Assembly: GCF_022867805.1 (NCBI RefSeq)
Contig: NZ_JALIFO010000006.1
Coordinates: 1 to 64,000, forward strand
DNA: 64,000 bases
DNA from: Cuneatibacter sp. NSJ-177
GTDB lineage: Bacteria; Bacillota; Clostridia; Lachnospirales; Lachnospiraceae
Direction of reading: 5' to 3'
Shown here: positions 44,124 through 54,606 of the stretch, in pieces
How positions within the stretch are numbered: the stretch's first letter is position 1
Layout of the letters: each line of letters starts with the position of its first letter
Program-made: the position numbers and the translations under genes
The notes under the pieces: model-generated
What the model was told of the DNA's origin: nothing
Database searches by the model: none
The model's input: only the letters and a program-made list of their open reading frames with translations

Positions 44124-45155
44124 ATGAAAACTTTACTGAATACGTTGTTCGTGATGACCGAAGATGCGTACCTTACTTTGGACGGAGAAAATGTGGTTGT
44201 CCGTAAAGGGGAAGATGTGATGGGACGTTTCCCGTTACATACACTGCAGGGAATCTATTCTTTTTCCTATGCGGGAGCAAGCCCTGCCTTCATGGGAGCA
44301 TGTGGGAAGCGGGGGATTAACCTCTGCTTCCTGAGTCCCGGCGGACGTTTTTGGGCGAGAGTCAACGGGCCAAGCCAAGGCAATGTTCTGCTGCGCCGCA
44401 AACAGTACCGTTTGGCAGATCAGGAAGATGAATGCTGTAAAATTGCGCGTTTCTTTATTTTTGGAAAGGTGTATAATTGTCGGTGGAGTATTGAACGGAC
44501 TCTTCGGGATCACGCGCTGCGAGTGGAGGAAGAACGGCTGCGGCAGGTATCCGGTCAGTTGGCAGAATCTCTTCCTGAGATTTTAGCGGCTAAAAACTTG
44601 GAAAGTCTCCGCGGGATAGAAGGGAAGACGGCGGAACAATATTTTAGCGTATTTGACGAAATGATTTTGAATCAGAAAAAAGATTTCTATTTCCAGAACA
44701 GAAACCGTCGGCCGCCGAGGGATCCGATCAATGCAATGCTGTCGTTTGCCTACACCTTATTGGCATCCGATTGCGCGTCGGCCTTGGAAGCGGTGGGATT
44801 GGACTCTTATGTTGGTTTCCTACACTGTGACAGGCCAGGGCGAACTTCTTTGGCACTGGACCTGATGGAAGAACTCAGAGGCGCTTTTGCTGATCGTTTT
44901 GTTTTGACACAGGTGAATAACCGCGCGGTTAAGAAGGCACATTTTACATGGCAGGAAAACGGAAGTGTTCTTTTAAATGAGGAGGGCCGGAAGCTGTTCC
45001 TAGGAGCTTGGCAAGAACGTAAGCGAGAAACAATTACGCACCCTTATCTAAAGGAAAAAATTCCCTGGGGATTAGTCCCCTATGTACAGGCCCTGTTGTT
45101 GGCACGTTATTTAAGAGAGGATTTGGACGGATACCCCCCGTTCTTGTGGAAATAA
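44124..45155 (+). CDS. cas1: CRISPR integrase Cas1
   Basis: A 343-residue Cas1 of the I-C type (MKTLLNTLFVMTEDAYLTLDGENVVV). Metal ligands are expected in the conserved RDPINAMLSFAYTLL helix area, in FLHCDRPGRTSLALDLMEE and at a Glu around NLESLRGIEG. It inserts new spacers at the leader end of the array with Cas2. ATG 44124 is preferred over GTG 44118, since AAGGAGGAG ends at 44117. It ends 1 bp before cas2. Confidence 0.95.
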   Translation: MKTLLNTLFVMTEDAYLTLDGENVVVRKGEDVMGRFPLHTLQGIYSFSYAGASPAFMGACGKRGINLCFLSPGGRFWARVNGPSQGNVLLRRKQYRLADQEDECCKIARFFIFGKVYNCRWSIERTLRDHALRVEEERLRQVSGQLAESLPEILAAKNLESLRGIEGKTAEQYFSVFDEMILNQKKDFYFQNRNRRPPRDPINAMLSFAYTLLASDCASALEAVGLDSYVGFLHCDRPGRTSLALDLMEELRGAFADRFVLTQVNNRAVKKAHFTWQENGSVLLNEEGRKLFLGAWQERKRETITHPYLKEKIPWGLVPYVQALLLARYLREDLDGYPPFLWK

Positions 45156-45156
45156 G

Positions 45157-45447
45157 ATGCTGGTATTGATTACGTATGATGTGAATACAGAAGATGCAGC
45201 CGGAAAGAGCCGCCTGAGGAAGATTGCAAAGCAGTGTGTTAATTATGGACAGCGGGTTCAAAATTCTGTTTTCGAATGTCTCGTCGATGCGGCCCAGTGC
45301 AAGGTATTGCAGAGTAAGTTGCTGGATATTATGGATAAAGATAAGGACAGCTTGAGGTTTTACTATCTTGGAAAACAGTATGAGACAAAGATAGAGCATT
45401 TTGGGACGAAAGAGGGTTATAAACCAGAAGGAACATTGATGATTTGA
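45157..45447 (+). CDS. cas2: CRISPR adaptation protein Cas2
   Basis: A 96-residue ferredoxin-fold protein (MLVLITYDVNTEDAAGKSRLRKIAKQC), which bridges the two Cas1 dimers of the spacer-integration complex. The conserved YDV aspartate is present at position 8. It is the last protein gene of the locus; the leader and array follow directly. Confidence 0.95.
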   Translation: MLVLITYDVNTEDAAGKSRLRKIAKQCVNYGQRVQNSVFECLVDAAQCKVLQSKLLDIMDKDKDSLRFYYLGKQYETKIEHFGTKEGYKPEGTLMI

Positions 45448-45632
45448 ATTGATTGATAATAGAAATAATGGCTGGTGCGAAGGGGAAGCTATCATAAAAT
45501 CCTGGGAGGTTCGCACCGGAAATAGAGAGAAATGCGAAAGGAAAGGTCTGAAAATTGCTGGGGATATGGTGAAGAATTAGTTTGGATGTAATTGGATGTA
45601 TTGTTTTATGGCTTGTTGTTTGTATTTTTGCG
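45448..45632 (+). promoter_or_regulatory. CRISPR leader with a perfect inverted repeat
   Basis: The 185 bp between cas2 and the first repeat should contain the array promoter and the Cas1-Cas2 docking sequence. A perfect 8-bp inverted repeat, GGTGCGAA (45474-45481) and TTCGCACC (45510-45517), flanks CCTGGGAGG. The last part before the repeat is T-rich. The direction is supported by the intact repeats at this side and the degenerate one at the far end. Confidence 0.8.
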
Positions 45633-48600
45633 GTCGCTCCCGCTTGGGAGCGTGGATTGAAACAAATGAGTAGTGACCGATGGCAATGACTATTTACGGT
45701 CGCTCCCGCTTGGGAGCGTGGATTGAAACCTTGTTTCTCATTTCTGCGAACGATGCCCTCATCGTCGCTCCCGCTTGGGAGCGTGGATTGAAACATACTT
45801 GTACTCGTTTTCCTGCCGGATTTGATGGTCGCTCCCGCTTGGGAGCGTGGATTGAAACCCGTGGCCGTGACTTCTTCCTCCGGCGCTGCAACGGTCGCTC
45901 CCGCTTGGGAGCGTGGATTGAAACTTTTATTGCTTCTGACCTTGTGGGAGCAAAAGGCGTCGCTCCCGCTTGGGAGCGTGGATTGAAACTGCATCAGTAG
46001 GGAGAGAGGCAAAGACCTCGTCCATGTCGCTCCCGCTTGGGAGCGTGGATTGAAACTGGCTGTCCGATGCGCCCGTAGTGGTCGGGTCCGGTCGCTCCCG
46101 CTTGGGAGCGTGGATTGAAACATACGGCAAATGTGGTTAATATTGCGTTCCAGTTGTCGCTCCCGCTTGGGAGCGTGGATTGAAACCGGATATCGAGGCA
46201 AGTGGGATCTGGGGGATATCGTCGCTCCCGCTTGGGAGCGTGGATTGAAACGTAGCTGTCGTGACCCCTACAATTCCTGTAGCCACGTCGCTCCCGCTTG
46301 GGAGCGTGGATTGAAACCTTTATGGCTGAAATCGCAGATGAAAGCACCTCGGTCGCTCCCGCTTGGGAGCGTGGATTGAAACGGAGGATTTTATGAGCCT
46401 TGGAATAAAGGGAGAAAGTCGCTCCCGCTTGGGAGCGTGGATTGAAACGGATCGGATGTTGCACGAGGATGGACGTCTGATGGTCGCTCCCGCTTGGGAG
46501 CGTGGATTGAAACATAACTACCTGGAAGCAATCAATAGGTATTCGAGTCGCTCCCGCTTGGGAGCGTGGATTGAAACCAGATTGACACAAAGAAATTCGA
46601 GGAGTGGCGGGAGTCGCTCCCGCTTGGGAGCGTGGATTGAAACTCCGTTAAAAACTTAATTATCCAAATATCTGCATCGTCGCTCCCGCTTGGGAGCGTG
46701 GATTGAAACGTTTATTGTCACGTGATCACCTCCTAAAGGATAGTCGCTCCCGCTTGGGAGCGTGGATTGAAACGTAAGGTATGACAAAAGAAACCGAGGT
46801 CAAATCGTCGCTCCCGCTTGGGAGCGTGGATTGAAACCCTTGATTTTCTGATTAATACGCGATTTGGTAATTGTCGCTCCCGCTTGGGAGCGTGGATTGA
46901 AACTGCAAAAACATTACGCCGACGTGACCACCAACGAGTCGCTCCCGCTTGGGAGCGTGGATTGAAACGCAATGGTGACAAAATGTCTCAATAAACCGGA
47001 TGTCGCTCCCGCTTGGGAGCGTGGATTGAAACGGCCCAATAGACATGCTGCACGGTATCCGTTGTCGTCGCTCCCGCTTGGGAGCGTGGATTGAAACTTG
47101 CGGAAAAATAACGATGAATCCGTATGAGTGCGTCGCTCCCGCTTGGGAGCGTGGATTGAAACGTTTTACCATGTTCCTTGTTGTGGCACTCGTGACGTCG
47201 CTCCCGCTTGGGAGCGTGGATTGAAACCCCAGCTGCCTCAAAGTGATACACCTTATCTGTAAGTCGCTCCCGCTTGGGAGCGTGGATTGAAACGCGCCGA
47301 CGCCTGGTTGATTATCGCTTCGGCCTGTCGCTCCCGCTTGGGAGCGTGGATTGAAACTCGTACCACTTCCACTCCAGTTGCGGTTTTATAAGTCGCTCCC
47401 GCTTGGGAGCGTGGATTGAAACATCGATGTCCGCTTGTTTCATCCGACCAGAAACGTCGCTCCCGCTTGGGAGCGTGGATTGAAACCGCGCGATAAAAAT
47501 CACTGTCATAACATGAATTAGTCGCTCCCGCTTGGGAGCGTGGATTGAAACCCCGAAGCGACTCAATTAGCTCCAGGAAAGCCTCGTCGCTCCCGCTTGG
47601 GAGCGTGGATTGAAACCTGCGGCGCGTGCTGATAATAATGAAAACGCACTTGTCGCTCCCGCTTGGGAGCGTGGATTGAAACGCCAGTCGGCGGCGCTCG
47701 ATTGCATCCACCCCCGGTCGCTCCCGCTTGGGAGCGTGGATTGAAACTTTTCCGGATTAAGATCATCATAAATAATTTCTGGTCGCTCCCGCTTGGGAGC
47801 GTGGATTGAAACCATTGCCCGATGGCGCTCTTGGTTCAGGTACTTCTGTCGCTCCCGCTTGGGAGCGTGGATTGAAACTGTCATTTTGATCTCTGTTCTA
47901 TCATCTTTTCGTCGCTCCCGCTTGGGAGCGTGGATTGAAACCAGGTTATCCCAGGATAGAGTCACCGCTGGATTGGTCGCTCCCGCTTGGGAGCGTGGAT
48001 TGAAACCGTAGACCACACACCGGCCCTGGCGGATGTCCAGGTCGCTCCCGCTTGGGAGCGTGGATTGAAACACGGCTCCGGATGCTGCCGGGGCTTTTTT
48101 TGTCGTCGCTCCCGCTTGGGAGCGTGGATTGAAACACCGCTTCTTTCTACATAATCCATTTCTTTACCGTCGCTCCCGCTTGGGAGCGTGGATTGAAACG
48201 TGGTCATACTGCATGATCACATCGGTCATATCGCGTCGCTCCCGCTTGGGAGCGTGGATTGAAACGTTTTACCCGATATACATCCGGCACCTTTGTAAGG
48301 TCGCTCCCGCTTGGGAGCGTGGATTGAAACAGCTCCCTTCCACTAAAACAAGCCCCCAGGATCAGTCGCTCCCGCTTGGGAGCGTGGATTGAAACAGTTA
48401 ATTGATAATTTTATTCAGGGTCTTACCGAGTCGCTCCCGCTTGGGAGCGTGGATTGAAACTGTAGCGGCTGTCCAAGTTACGGGATAGTAACTCGTCGCT
48501 CCCGCTTGGGAGCGTGGATTGAAACGAAGCGGGTCTTGTAAACGAAATAGCCAGACGTGTCGCTCCCGCTTGGGAGCGTGGATTGAAACATCATTTCGGT

Positions 48601-48719
48601 GTTTTCGTGCATGACATAGGCTTGTCGCTCCCGCTTGGGAGCGTGGATTGAAACATCATACAACCTCCCTTCTTTTTTGTATATCAAGTATCGCTCCTGC
48701 CTAGGAGCAATATTAAAAC
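45633..48719 (+). CRISPR. type I-C CRISPR array, 47 intact repeats plus one degenerate
   Basis: The 31-nt repeat starts GTCGCTCCCGCTTGGGAGCG and ends TGGATTGAAAC, with a GCTCCC/GGGAGC stem and a 4-nt loop; it is one base shorter than the common 32-nt I-C form. I count 47 repeats without visible change (first 45633-45663, last 48624-48654), with a period of 63-67 bp, so spacers of 32-36 nt. A 48th, degenerate and one base shorter repeat is at 48690-48719 (TCGCTCCTGCCTAGGAGC then AATATTAAAAC). This gives 47 spacers. The tail GTGGATTGAAAC would form the crRNA 5' handle ending after Cas5c cleavage. Reading frames through the array are artefacts. Confidence 0.97.
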
Positions 48720-48820
48720 ATAACCCCATACCAAAGTTTATAAGCTTTTGCCAAATTCCCCAAAACTCAAAGTACATACAACCTCCGCCCCTTATTTCCC
48801 CACATTTTTCCTGCCCCCTC

Positions 48821-48849
48821 TTGACAAAATCCTTCAACTCCACTATATT
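48821..48849 (+). promoter_or_regulatory. promoter of the valS T-box leader
   Basis: TTGACA (48821-48826) and TATATT (48844-48849) with a 17-bp spacer. The 100 bp between the array end and this promoter hold nothing I can assign. Confidence 0.75.
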
Positions 48850-48884
48850 AGATAAGAAATCCCCCATCTACGGGGGCATAATAG

Positions 48885-49113
48885 TTTGAACAGCTAAGAC
48901 GAAGAGGAGTACGTTCGCAGCGCTGACAGAGAGGATGGCTCACCGGCTGAAAGGCTATCCAAGTATGCGCGAATGGAAGGTAGCTTCCGAGCTGGACCGC
49001 TGAACGAGCGAAAGCAGTAGGCGGCCCCGTCTTGCCGGCGTTAAAGGCCCAGAGAACCAAAAAAGGTGGTACCGCGGTTATCATCGCCCTTTGCATAAGC
49101 AAGGGGCTTTTTT
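48885..49113 (+). promoter_or_regulatory. T-box riboswitch, valine specific, controlling valS
   Basis: Stem I begins with ACGAAGAGGAGTACG (about 48899-48913); the probable specifier GTA (48980-48982) sits in GGAAGGTAGCTTCC; the core AAGGTGGTACCGCGG is at 49063-49077; and the terminator is GCCCTTTGC (49086-49094) with GCAAGGGGC (49099-49107) plus six Ts. GTA is a valine codon, matching the downstream gene. From 49114 to 49284 there is only leader sequence. Confidence 0.93.
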
Positions 49114-49284
49114 CTTTCCACTGACCAGTAAATCCAAACCACCGAAAAGAAACAAATATCATCGCTGGTTTCACTGAACCGCTGTTCGTTGCCGTCCCTG
49201 ATGCCTACCCGGAATTTTGATTCAGTGAAACAGAACGAAACTTAACAGCAGTACCAGGAAAATACCCGCAAAAGGAGAAAAACC

Positions 49285-51927
49285 ATGTCCAAGGAACTCA
49301 GCAAAACTTATAATCCAGGGGAGATCGAATCCCGTCTCTATGAGAAGTGGCTGAACAAAAAATATTTTGCAGCCAAAGTCAATAAAGCGAAAAAGCCGTT
49401 CACGATTGTGATGCCTCCGCCCAACATCACAGGACAGCTTCACATGGGTCATGCTCTGGACAACACACTCCAGGACATCCTGATCCGCTATAAGCGTATG
49501 CAGGGATATGAGGCTCTCTGGCAGCCGGGCACAGACCACGCCAGCATTGCCACCGAAGTGAAAATCATTGACAAGCTGAAATCGGAAGGCATTGATAAAA
49601 ATGATTTGGGCCGGGATGGATTCTTGAAAAAAGCTTGGGAATGGAGAGAAGAGTACGGCGGCCGTATCGTTTCCCAGCTAAAAAAAATGGGCTCTTCCGC
49701 CGACTGGGACAGAGAGCGCTTTACCATGGATGAGGGATGTTCCAAGGCTGTTCAGGAAGTGTTCATTAAACTCTATGAAAAGGGTTATATTTATAAAGGA
49801 TCCCGGATTATTAACTGGTGTCCGATCTGCCAGACCTCGATCTCAGATGCTGAGGTGGAACACGTGGAACAGGCTGGTCATTTCTGGCACATCAAATATC
49901 CGATTGTCGGAGAAGATGGCTATGTCGAAATCGCGACGACCCGTCCGGAGACTCTGCTTGGCGATACGGCCGTGGCGGTAAATCCTGATGACGAGCGTTA
50001 CACCCATCTGGTCGGTAAAATGCTGAAACTGCCGTTGACTGACCGGGAAATTCCAGTGATTGCCGACCCTTATGTAGATAAGGAATTTGGAACCGGTTGC
50101 GTGAAGATTACGCCGGCCCACGACCCCAACGATTTTGAGGTGGGAAAACGTCATAACCTGCCGGAGATCAATATTTTAAACGACGACGCCACGATCAATG
50201 AAAACGGCGGAAAATATGCCGGCCTGGATCGTTATGAAGCCAGAAAGCAGATGGTGGAGGAACTGGAGCAGCAGGGCCTGCTGGTCAAGGTGGTGGATCA
50301 TGTCCACAACGTCGGCACCCACGATCGCTGTAAGACAACGGTGGAGCCGATGATCAAGCAGCAATGGTTCGTCCGCATGGAAGAATTGGCAAAGCCCGCC
50401 ATTGGGGCCCTGAAAACCGGAGAATTAAAATTTGTACCGGAGCGTTTTGATAAAATTTATCTGCACTGGCTGGAGAATATCCGCGATTGGTGTATTTCCC
50501 GTCAGCTGTGGTGGGGTCACCGGATCCCGGCGTATTACTGCGACGAATGCGGGGAGGTGGTCGTCTCCCGTGAGGCGCCGGAGGTCTGCCCGAAGTGCGG
50601 ATGCCGCCATCTGACGCAGGATCCGGATACCTTGGATACCTGGTTCAGCTCGGCTCTGTGGCCGTTTTCCACGCTGGGGTGGCCGGACAAAACCGAGGAT
50701 CTGGAGTATTTTTACCCCACAGATGTGCTGGTGACCGGCTATGATATCATCTTTTTCTGGGTAATCCGGATGGTCTTCTCCGGTTATGAGCAGACAGGAA
50801 AGAGCCCATTCCATACCGTCCTGATTCACGGCCTGATCCGCGATTCCCAGGGACGCAAGATGAGCAAATCCCTCGGGAACGGAATTGATCCTCTGGAGGT
50901 GATTGATAAATACGGCGCCGACGCATTGCGCATGACGCTGGTGACCGGCAATGCGCCCGGCAATGATATGCGCTTTTACTGGGAGCGTGTGGAATCCAGC
51001 CGGAACTTTGCGAACAAGGTCTGGAATGCGTCCCGCTTTATCATGATGAACATGGACGGCGTGGATACGTCGAAAGTTGCCTTGAGCGACCTGGAAGACG
51101 CCGACAAGTGGATCCTCTCCAAGGTAAATCGTCTGACCGGCGAAGTGACCGAGAACATGGATAAATATGAGCTTGGAATCGCCATGCAGAAAGTTTATGA
51201 CTTTATCTGGGAGGAATTCTGTGATTGGTATATCGAGATGGTGAAGCCTCGTTTTTACAGCGAGGGCGGGGACAGCAGTAAAGCGGCGGCCTGCTGGACG
51301 CTTAAAACCGTTCTGATCACGGCCTTGAAGCTGCTGCATCCGTATATGCCGTTCATCACAGAAGAAGTTTTCTGTAATTTGCAGGACGAAGAAGAGACCA
51401 TCATGCTGTCGGCCTGGCCGGCTCCCAAGGAGGAGTGGAATTTTGCCGAGACCGAGGAACGGGTGGGGATGGTGAAGGAGGCCGTCCGCGCGATCCGAAA
51501 CGTTCGAATTTCGATGAACGTACCGCCGAGCAAAAAGGCTGCCGTTTACGTTGTTTCAGAAAAAGAACATGTCCGGGAAAGTTTTGAGAGCAGCAAGGCC
51601 TTCTTTGCGGCCCTGGGTTCGGCCAGCGAGGTGACGATTCAGGCCGATAAGGAAGGGATCGCCGACGATGCGGTTTCGGCCGTGACTCCTGACGCTGTGA
51701 TCTATCTGCCTCTGGAAGATCTGGTGGACATTGCCAAGGAGATCGAGCGCCTGGAGAAGGAAGAAAAGCGCCTGACCGGCGAACTGGCCCGCGTGAATGG
51801 GATGCTTTCCAATGAAAAGTTCTTAAGCAAAGCCCCGGAATCCAAGATTCAGGAAGAGAAGGAAAAACTGGCGAAATATGCCCAGATGATGGATCAGGTG
51901 AAAGCCCGTCTTTCCCAGCTGAAATAA
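49285..51927 (+). CDS. valS: valyl-tRNA synthetase
   Basis: An 880-residue class I synthetase of normal length. The HIGH motif is present as [13 protein letters not shown] and KMSKS as [11 protein letters not shown]. The editing domain includes [21 protein letters not shown] zinc-ribbon-like insert ([20 protein letters not shown]) lies before the catalytic core's second half. The C-terminus is the usual coiled-coil arm ([20 protein letters not shown]). Transcription is controlled by the valine T-box upstream. ATG 49285 follows AAAAGGAG. Confidence 0.97.
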   Translation: MSKELSKTYNPGEIESRLYEKWLNKKYFAAKVNKAKKPFTIVMPPPNITGQLHMGHALDNTLQDILIRYKRMQGYEALWQPGTDHASIATEVKIIDKLKSEGIDKNDLGRDGFLKKAWEWREEYGGRIVSQLKKMGSSADWDRERFTMDEGCSKAVQEVFIKLYEKGYIYKGSRIINWCPICQTSISDAEVEHVEQAGHFWHIKYPIVGEDGYVEIATTRPETLLGDTAVAVNPDDERYTHLVGKMLKLPLTDREIPVIADPYVDKEFGTGCVKITPAHDPNDFEVGKRHNLPEINILNDDATINENGGKYAGLDRYEARKQMVEELEQQGLLVKVVDHVHNVGTHDRCKTTVEPMIKQQWFVRMEELAKPAIGALKTGELKFVPERFDKIYLHWLENIRDWCISRQLWWGHRIPAYYCDECGEVVVSREAPEVCPKCGCRHLTQDPDTLDTWFSSALWPFSTLGWPDKTEDLEYFYPTDVLVTGYDIIFFWVIRMVFSGYEQTGKSPFHTVLIHGLIRDSQGRKMSKSLGNGIDPLEVIDKYGADALRMTLVTGNAPGNDMRFYWERVESSRNFANKVWNASRFIMMNMDGVDTSKVALSDLEDADKWILSKVNRLTGEVTENMDKYELGIAMQKVYDFIWEEFCDWYIEMVKPRFYSEGGDSSKAAACWTLKTVLITALKLLHPYMPFITEEVFCNLQDEEETIMLSAWPAPKEEWNFAETEERVGMVKEAVRAIRNVRISMNVPPSKKAAVYVVSEKEHVRESFESSKAFFAALGSASEVTIQADKEGIADDAVSAVTPDAVIYLPLEDLVDIAKEIERLEKEEKRLTGELARVNGMLSNEKFLSKAPESKIQEEKEKLAKYAQMMDQVKARLSQLK

Positions 51928-51940
51928 GGAGAGATGAGAA

Positions 51941-51978
51941 GCAGGGGAGCGGAGACATTCGTTAATTCCGCTCCCTGC
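51941..51978. repeat. strong hairpin between valS and the exonuclease III gene
   Basis: GCAGGGGAGCGGA (51941-51953) pairs with TCCGCTCCCTGC (51967-51978) apart from one bulged base. No T run follows, so it is either a weak terminator or an mRNA-stability hairpin. Confidence 0.55.
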
Positions 51979-52019
51979 ACCGATTTGAAACCAGAAGTCC
52001 GAGCCCCGGAGGGAGCAAT

Positions 52020-52784
52020 ATGAAAAAATTTATATCCTGGAATGTCAATGGCCTGCGGGCCTGCGTAACCAAAGGCTTTTTGGACTATTTTAAGGAAGCA
52101 GATGCAGATGCGTTCTGCATTCAGGAAAGTAAGCTGCAGGAGGGACAGTTATCGCTGGATATACCCGGCTATCATCAGTATTGGAATTATGCCCAGAAAA
52201 AGGGGTATTCCGGAACCGCGATTTTCACTAAGGAAGAGCCACTGTCGGTCTCATATGGAATCGGGATTCCGGAGCATGATCAGGAAGGCCGTGTGATTAC
52301 CCTGGAGTTTCCGGGATATTTTCTAGTGACTTGCTACACACCGAATTCCCAGGAAGGCCTGGCCCGTCTTTCTTACCGGATGGAATGGGAGGATGCCTTC
52401 CGCAGCTATCTGAAGAATCTGGAGGAGACAAAACCGGTGGTTTTCTGCGGCGATCTGAACGTGGCTCACAAGGAGATCGACCTGAAAAATCCCAAGACCA
52501 ACCGAAAAAACGCAGGCTTTACCGATGAAGAGCGGGGGAAATTCACCAAGCTCCTGGACAGCGGTTTTCTCGATACGTTCCGGTATTTTTATCCGGACGC
52601 AGAGGGAATTTATTCCTGGTGGTCTTACCGGTTTAAAGCGCGGGAAAAGAACGCCGGATGGCGGATCGACTATTTTTGCGTTTCTCAGTGCCTGAAAGAG
52701 AATCTGATCTCTGCCTCCATCCACACGGATGTGTTTGGTTCCGACCATTGTCCGGTGGAGCTTTGTTTTGAGGAGTCCAAATGA
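52020..52784 (+). CDS. xth: exodeoxyribonuclease III / AP endonuclease family protein
   Basis: A 254-residue Exo III-type enzyme of base-excision repair. The metal and catalytic residues are in place: SWNVNGLRA at the start, QESKL (Glu near 37), [18 protein letters not shown], and the closing GSDHCPV. Length is typical. ATG 52020 follows GGAGGGAG. The stop overlaps the start of the next gene by ATGA, so the two are coupled. Confidence 0.95.
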   Translation: MKKFISWNVNGLRACVTKGFLDYFKEADADAFCIQESKLQEGQLSLDIPGYHQYWNYAQKKGYSGTAIFTKEEPLSVSYGIGIPEHDQEGRVITLEFPGYFLVTCYTPNSQEGLARLSYRMEWEDAFRSYLKNLEETKPVVFCGDLNVAHKEIDLKNPKTNRKNAGFTDEERGKFTKLLDSGFLDTFRYFYPDAEGIYSWWSYRFKAREKNAGWRIDYFCVSQCLKENLISASIHTDVFGSDHCPVELCFEESK

Positions 52785-53470
52785 CTTTTGCCGAATGGAA
52801 GCAAAAATATGGCCTCAACGGCTTCTGCCTAAAAGTAATTGCAATGGTGACGATGCTGATCGATCACGCGGCGATTGTGTTTTTGATACCGGGAGAAACC
52901 TATATTAATCTGCGGATTATCGGAAGGATCGCCTTTCCGATTTTCTGCTTTTTATTGGCGGAAGGCGCAATTTATACTCATAGTTTAAAAAAATATACCG
53001 CACGGCTGGCTGTGTTTGCCTTGCTTTCCGAGATTCCGTTCAATGTGGCAATCTACGGCTCCATCTGGTATCCGGATTCCCAAAATGTGTTTTTTACTTT
53101 AGCACTGTCGGTTCTGGTGCTTTGGTTTTATCAGTGGGCGTATCAGAGGCAGCAGGTTGTCCTGGCGGTTCCGGTGGCAGCGGCAGCTATGGCGCTGGCG
53201 GAGTGGATCCACAGCGATTACGGCGCCATGGGAATCTGTATGGTTCTCTTGTTTTATTTTCTTCGGGATCTTCCCTGGTGGAAGTATCTGCTGATCGGCG
53301 GATTCTTTGGCCTGACTTGGTGGGGGTCTCTGCAAATCTACGCATTGCTGGCTTTTCCCTTGTTTTTTCTTTATAACCGTGACCGGGGACCAGCCTTTAA
53401 CAAATATGTATTTTATGGATTTTATCCGGTCCATCTGTTGCTTTTATGGGGAATTTCCTGTATTCTGTAA
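52781..53470 (+). CDS. TraX family membrane protein
   Basis: A 229-residue polytopic protein with about seven or eight helices. The N-terminal [18 protein letters not shown] and [18 protein letters not shown], and the [15 protein letters not shown] region are typical of the TraX family. TraX acetylates F-pilin in E. coli, but chromosomal homologues in Firmicutes are not linked to conjugation, and no transfer gene is near here. It may modify a surface polymer. Its start overlaps the exonuclease III stop. Confidence 0.88.
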   Translation: MTFAEWKQKYGLNGFCLKVIAMVTMLIDHAAIVFLIPGETYINLRIIGRIAFPIFCFLLAEGAIYTHSLKKYTARLAVFALLSEIPFNVAIYGSIWYPDSQNVFFTLALSVLVLWFYQWAYQRQQVVLAVPVAAAAMALAEWIHSDYGAMGICMVLLFYFLRDLPWWKYLLIGGFFGLTWWGSLQIYALLAFPLFFLYNRDRGPAFNKYVFYGFYPVHLLLLWGISCIL

Positions 53471-53533
53471 GGGAGAAGATTTTGCGGGCAATATTCCCGC
53501 ACGGAGGATTCCGTAATTTCGGGAGGAAGATTT

Positions 53534-54538
53534 ATGTTAGACGGAAAAAAGTCGCTGTTCAGCGGAATGCAGGCGACGGGAAACATTACAATTGGAAACT
53601 ACATGGGAGCTTTAAGAAACTGGGTTTCCTTAAACGAAGAATATGAATGCTTTTTCTGCGTGGTGGATGAGCACTCGATCACGATCCGTCAGGATCCGGC
53701 AGAGCTTCGGAAACGCGCTAGAAATTTGCTGATGCTTTACATTGCGGCCGGTTTGGACCCGAAGAAAAACTGTATTTATTATCAGTCCCATGTGTCGGCT
53801 CATGCGGAACTGGCTTGGATTTTAAACTGTTTTACCTACATGGGTGAGCTGAGCCGTATGACCCAATTCAAGGATAAATCGCAGAAACATGCGGATAATA
53901 TCAATGCAGGTTTGTTCGATTACCCAGTATTGATGGCGGCCGATATTCTGTTATTCCAGAGCGATGTGGTGCCGGTCGGCGTGGATCAGATGCAGCATCT
54001 GGAACTGACCAGAGATGTGGCTCAGCGCTTTAACGGAATCTACGGCGACGTATTCACGATCCCGGAAGCTTATATCGGCAAGGTTGGCGCCAAGATCATG
54101 AGTCTTCAGGATCCTGGTAAGAAGATGAGCAAATCTGATGAGAATCCCAATGCCAGCATATATCTGATGGATGATCCGGATGCGGTGATGCGGAAATGCA
54201 AACGGGCGGTTACAGATTCCGAGGGAATCATTCTTTACCGCGACGAGCAGCCTGGAGTGAAAAACTTGATCGATATCTATTCGGCCTGTACCGGCAAGAA
54301 GCCGGAGGAAGTTGTAAAGGAATTTGACGGAAGAGGCTATGGCGATTTTAAGATTGCGGTAGGGGAAGCATTGATTTCTATCATGAAACCGATTCAGGAA
54401 GAGCATGCCCGCTTGTCGAAAGATAAAGCCTATGTGGACGGTATCATCAAGGAAAACGCGGAGAAGGCTGCCTATTATGCCAACAAAACCCTGCGTAAAG
54501 TGCAGAAAAAGGTTGGTTTCCCGGAGCGGATCCGCTAA
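53534..54538 (+). CDS. trpS: tryptophanyl-tRNA synthetase
   Basis: A 334-residue class I synthetase. The HIGH-like motif is TIGNYMGAL within QATGNITIGNYMGAL, followed by VDEHSIT, AADILLFQSDVVPVGVDQMQHLELTRD, and KMSKS near residue 200 (DPGKKMSKSDENP). Length is normal. ATG 53534 follows GGGAGGA. No T-box is seen before it, unlike the thrS and valS genes; the 63-bp gap contains only a TGCGGG/CCCGCA hairpin (53483-53501). Confidence 0.96.
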   Translation: MLDGKKSLFSGMQATGNITIGNYMGALRNWVSLNEEYECFFCVVDEHSITIRQDPAELRKRARNLLMLYIAAGLDPKKNCIYYQSHVSAHAELAWILNCFTYMGELSRMTQFKDKSQKHADNINAGLFDYPVLMAADILLFQSDVVPVGVDQMQHLELTRDVAQRFNGIYGDVFTIPEAYIGKVGAKIMSLQDPGKKMSKSDENPNASIYLMDDPDAVMRKCKRAVTDSEGIILYRDEQPGVKNLIDIYSACTGKKPEEVVKEFDGRGYGDFKIAVGEALISIMKPIQEEHARLSKDKAYVDGIIKENAEKAAYYANKTLRKVQKKVGFPERIR

Positions 54539-54606
54539 CTTTTCGGAACATTTCCAAAAGAGAAGGCAGGTCGCCGCAGGGCGGGGTGCCTTAGAGGAGG
54601 TACAAT

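Noticed and set aside
45670-48870. Many long open frames on both strands inside the repeat array
   Set aside because: They result from the repeat lacking stop codons in several frames; they have no ribosome binding sites and repeat the motifs SIHAPKRER or RSRLGAWIET in step with the repeats.
52781-53470. TraX protein as a sign of a second conjugative element
   Set aside because: It is coupled to an exonuclease III gene and surrounded by housekeeping genes; chromosomal TraX-family proteins are common in Firmicutes.
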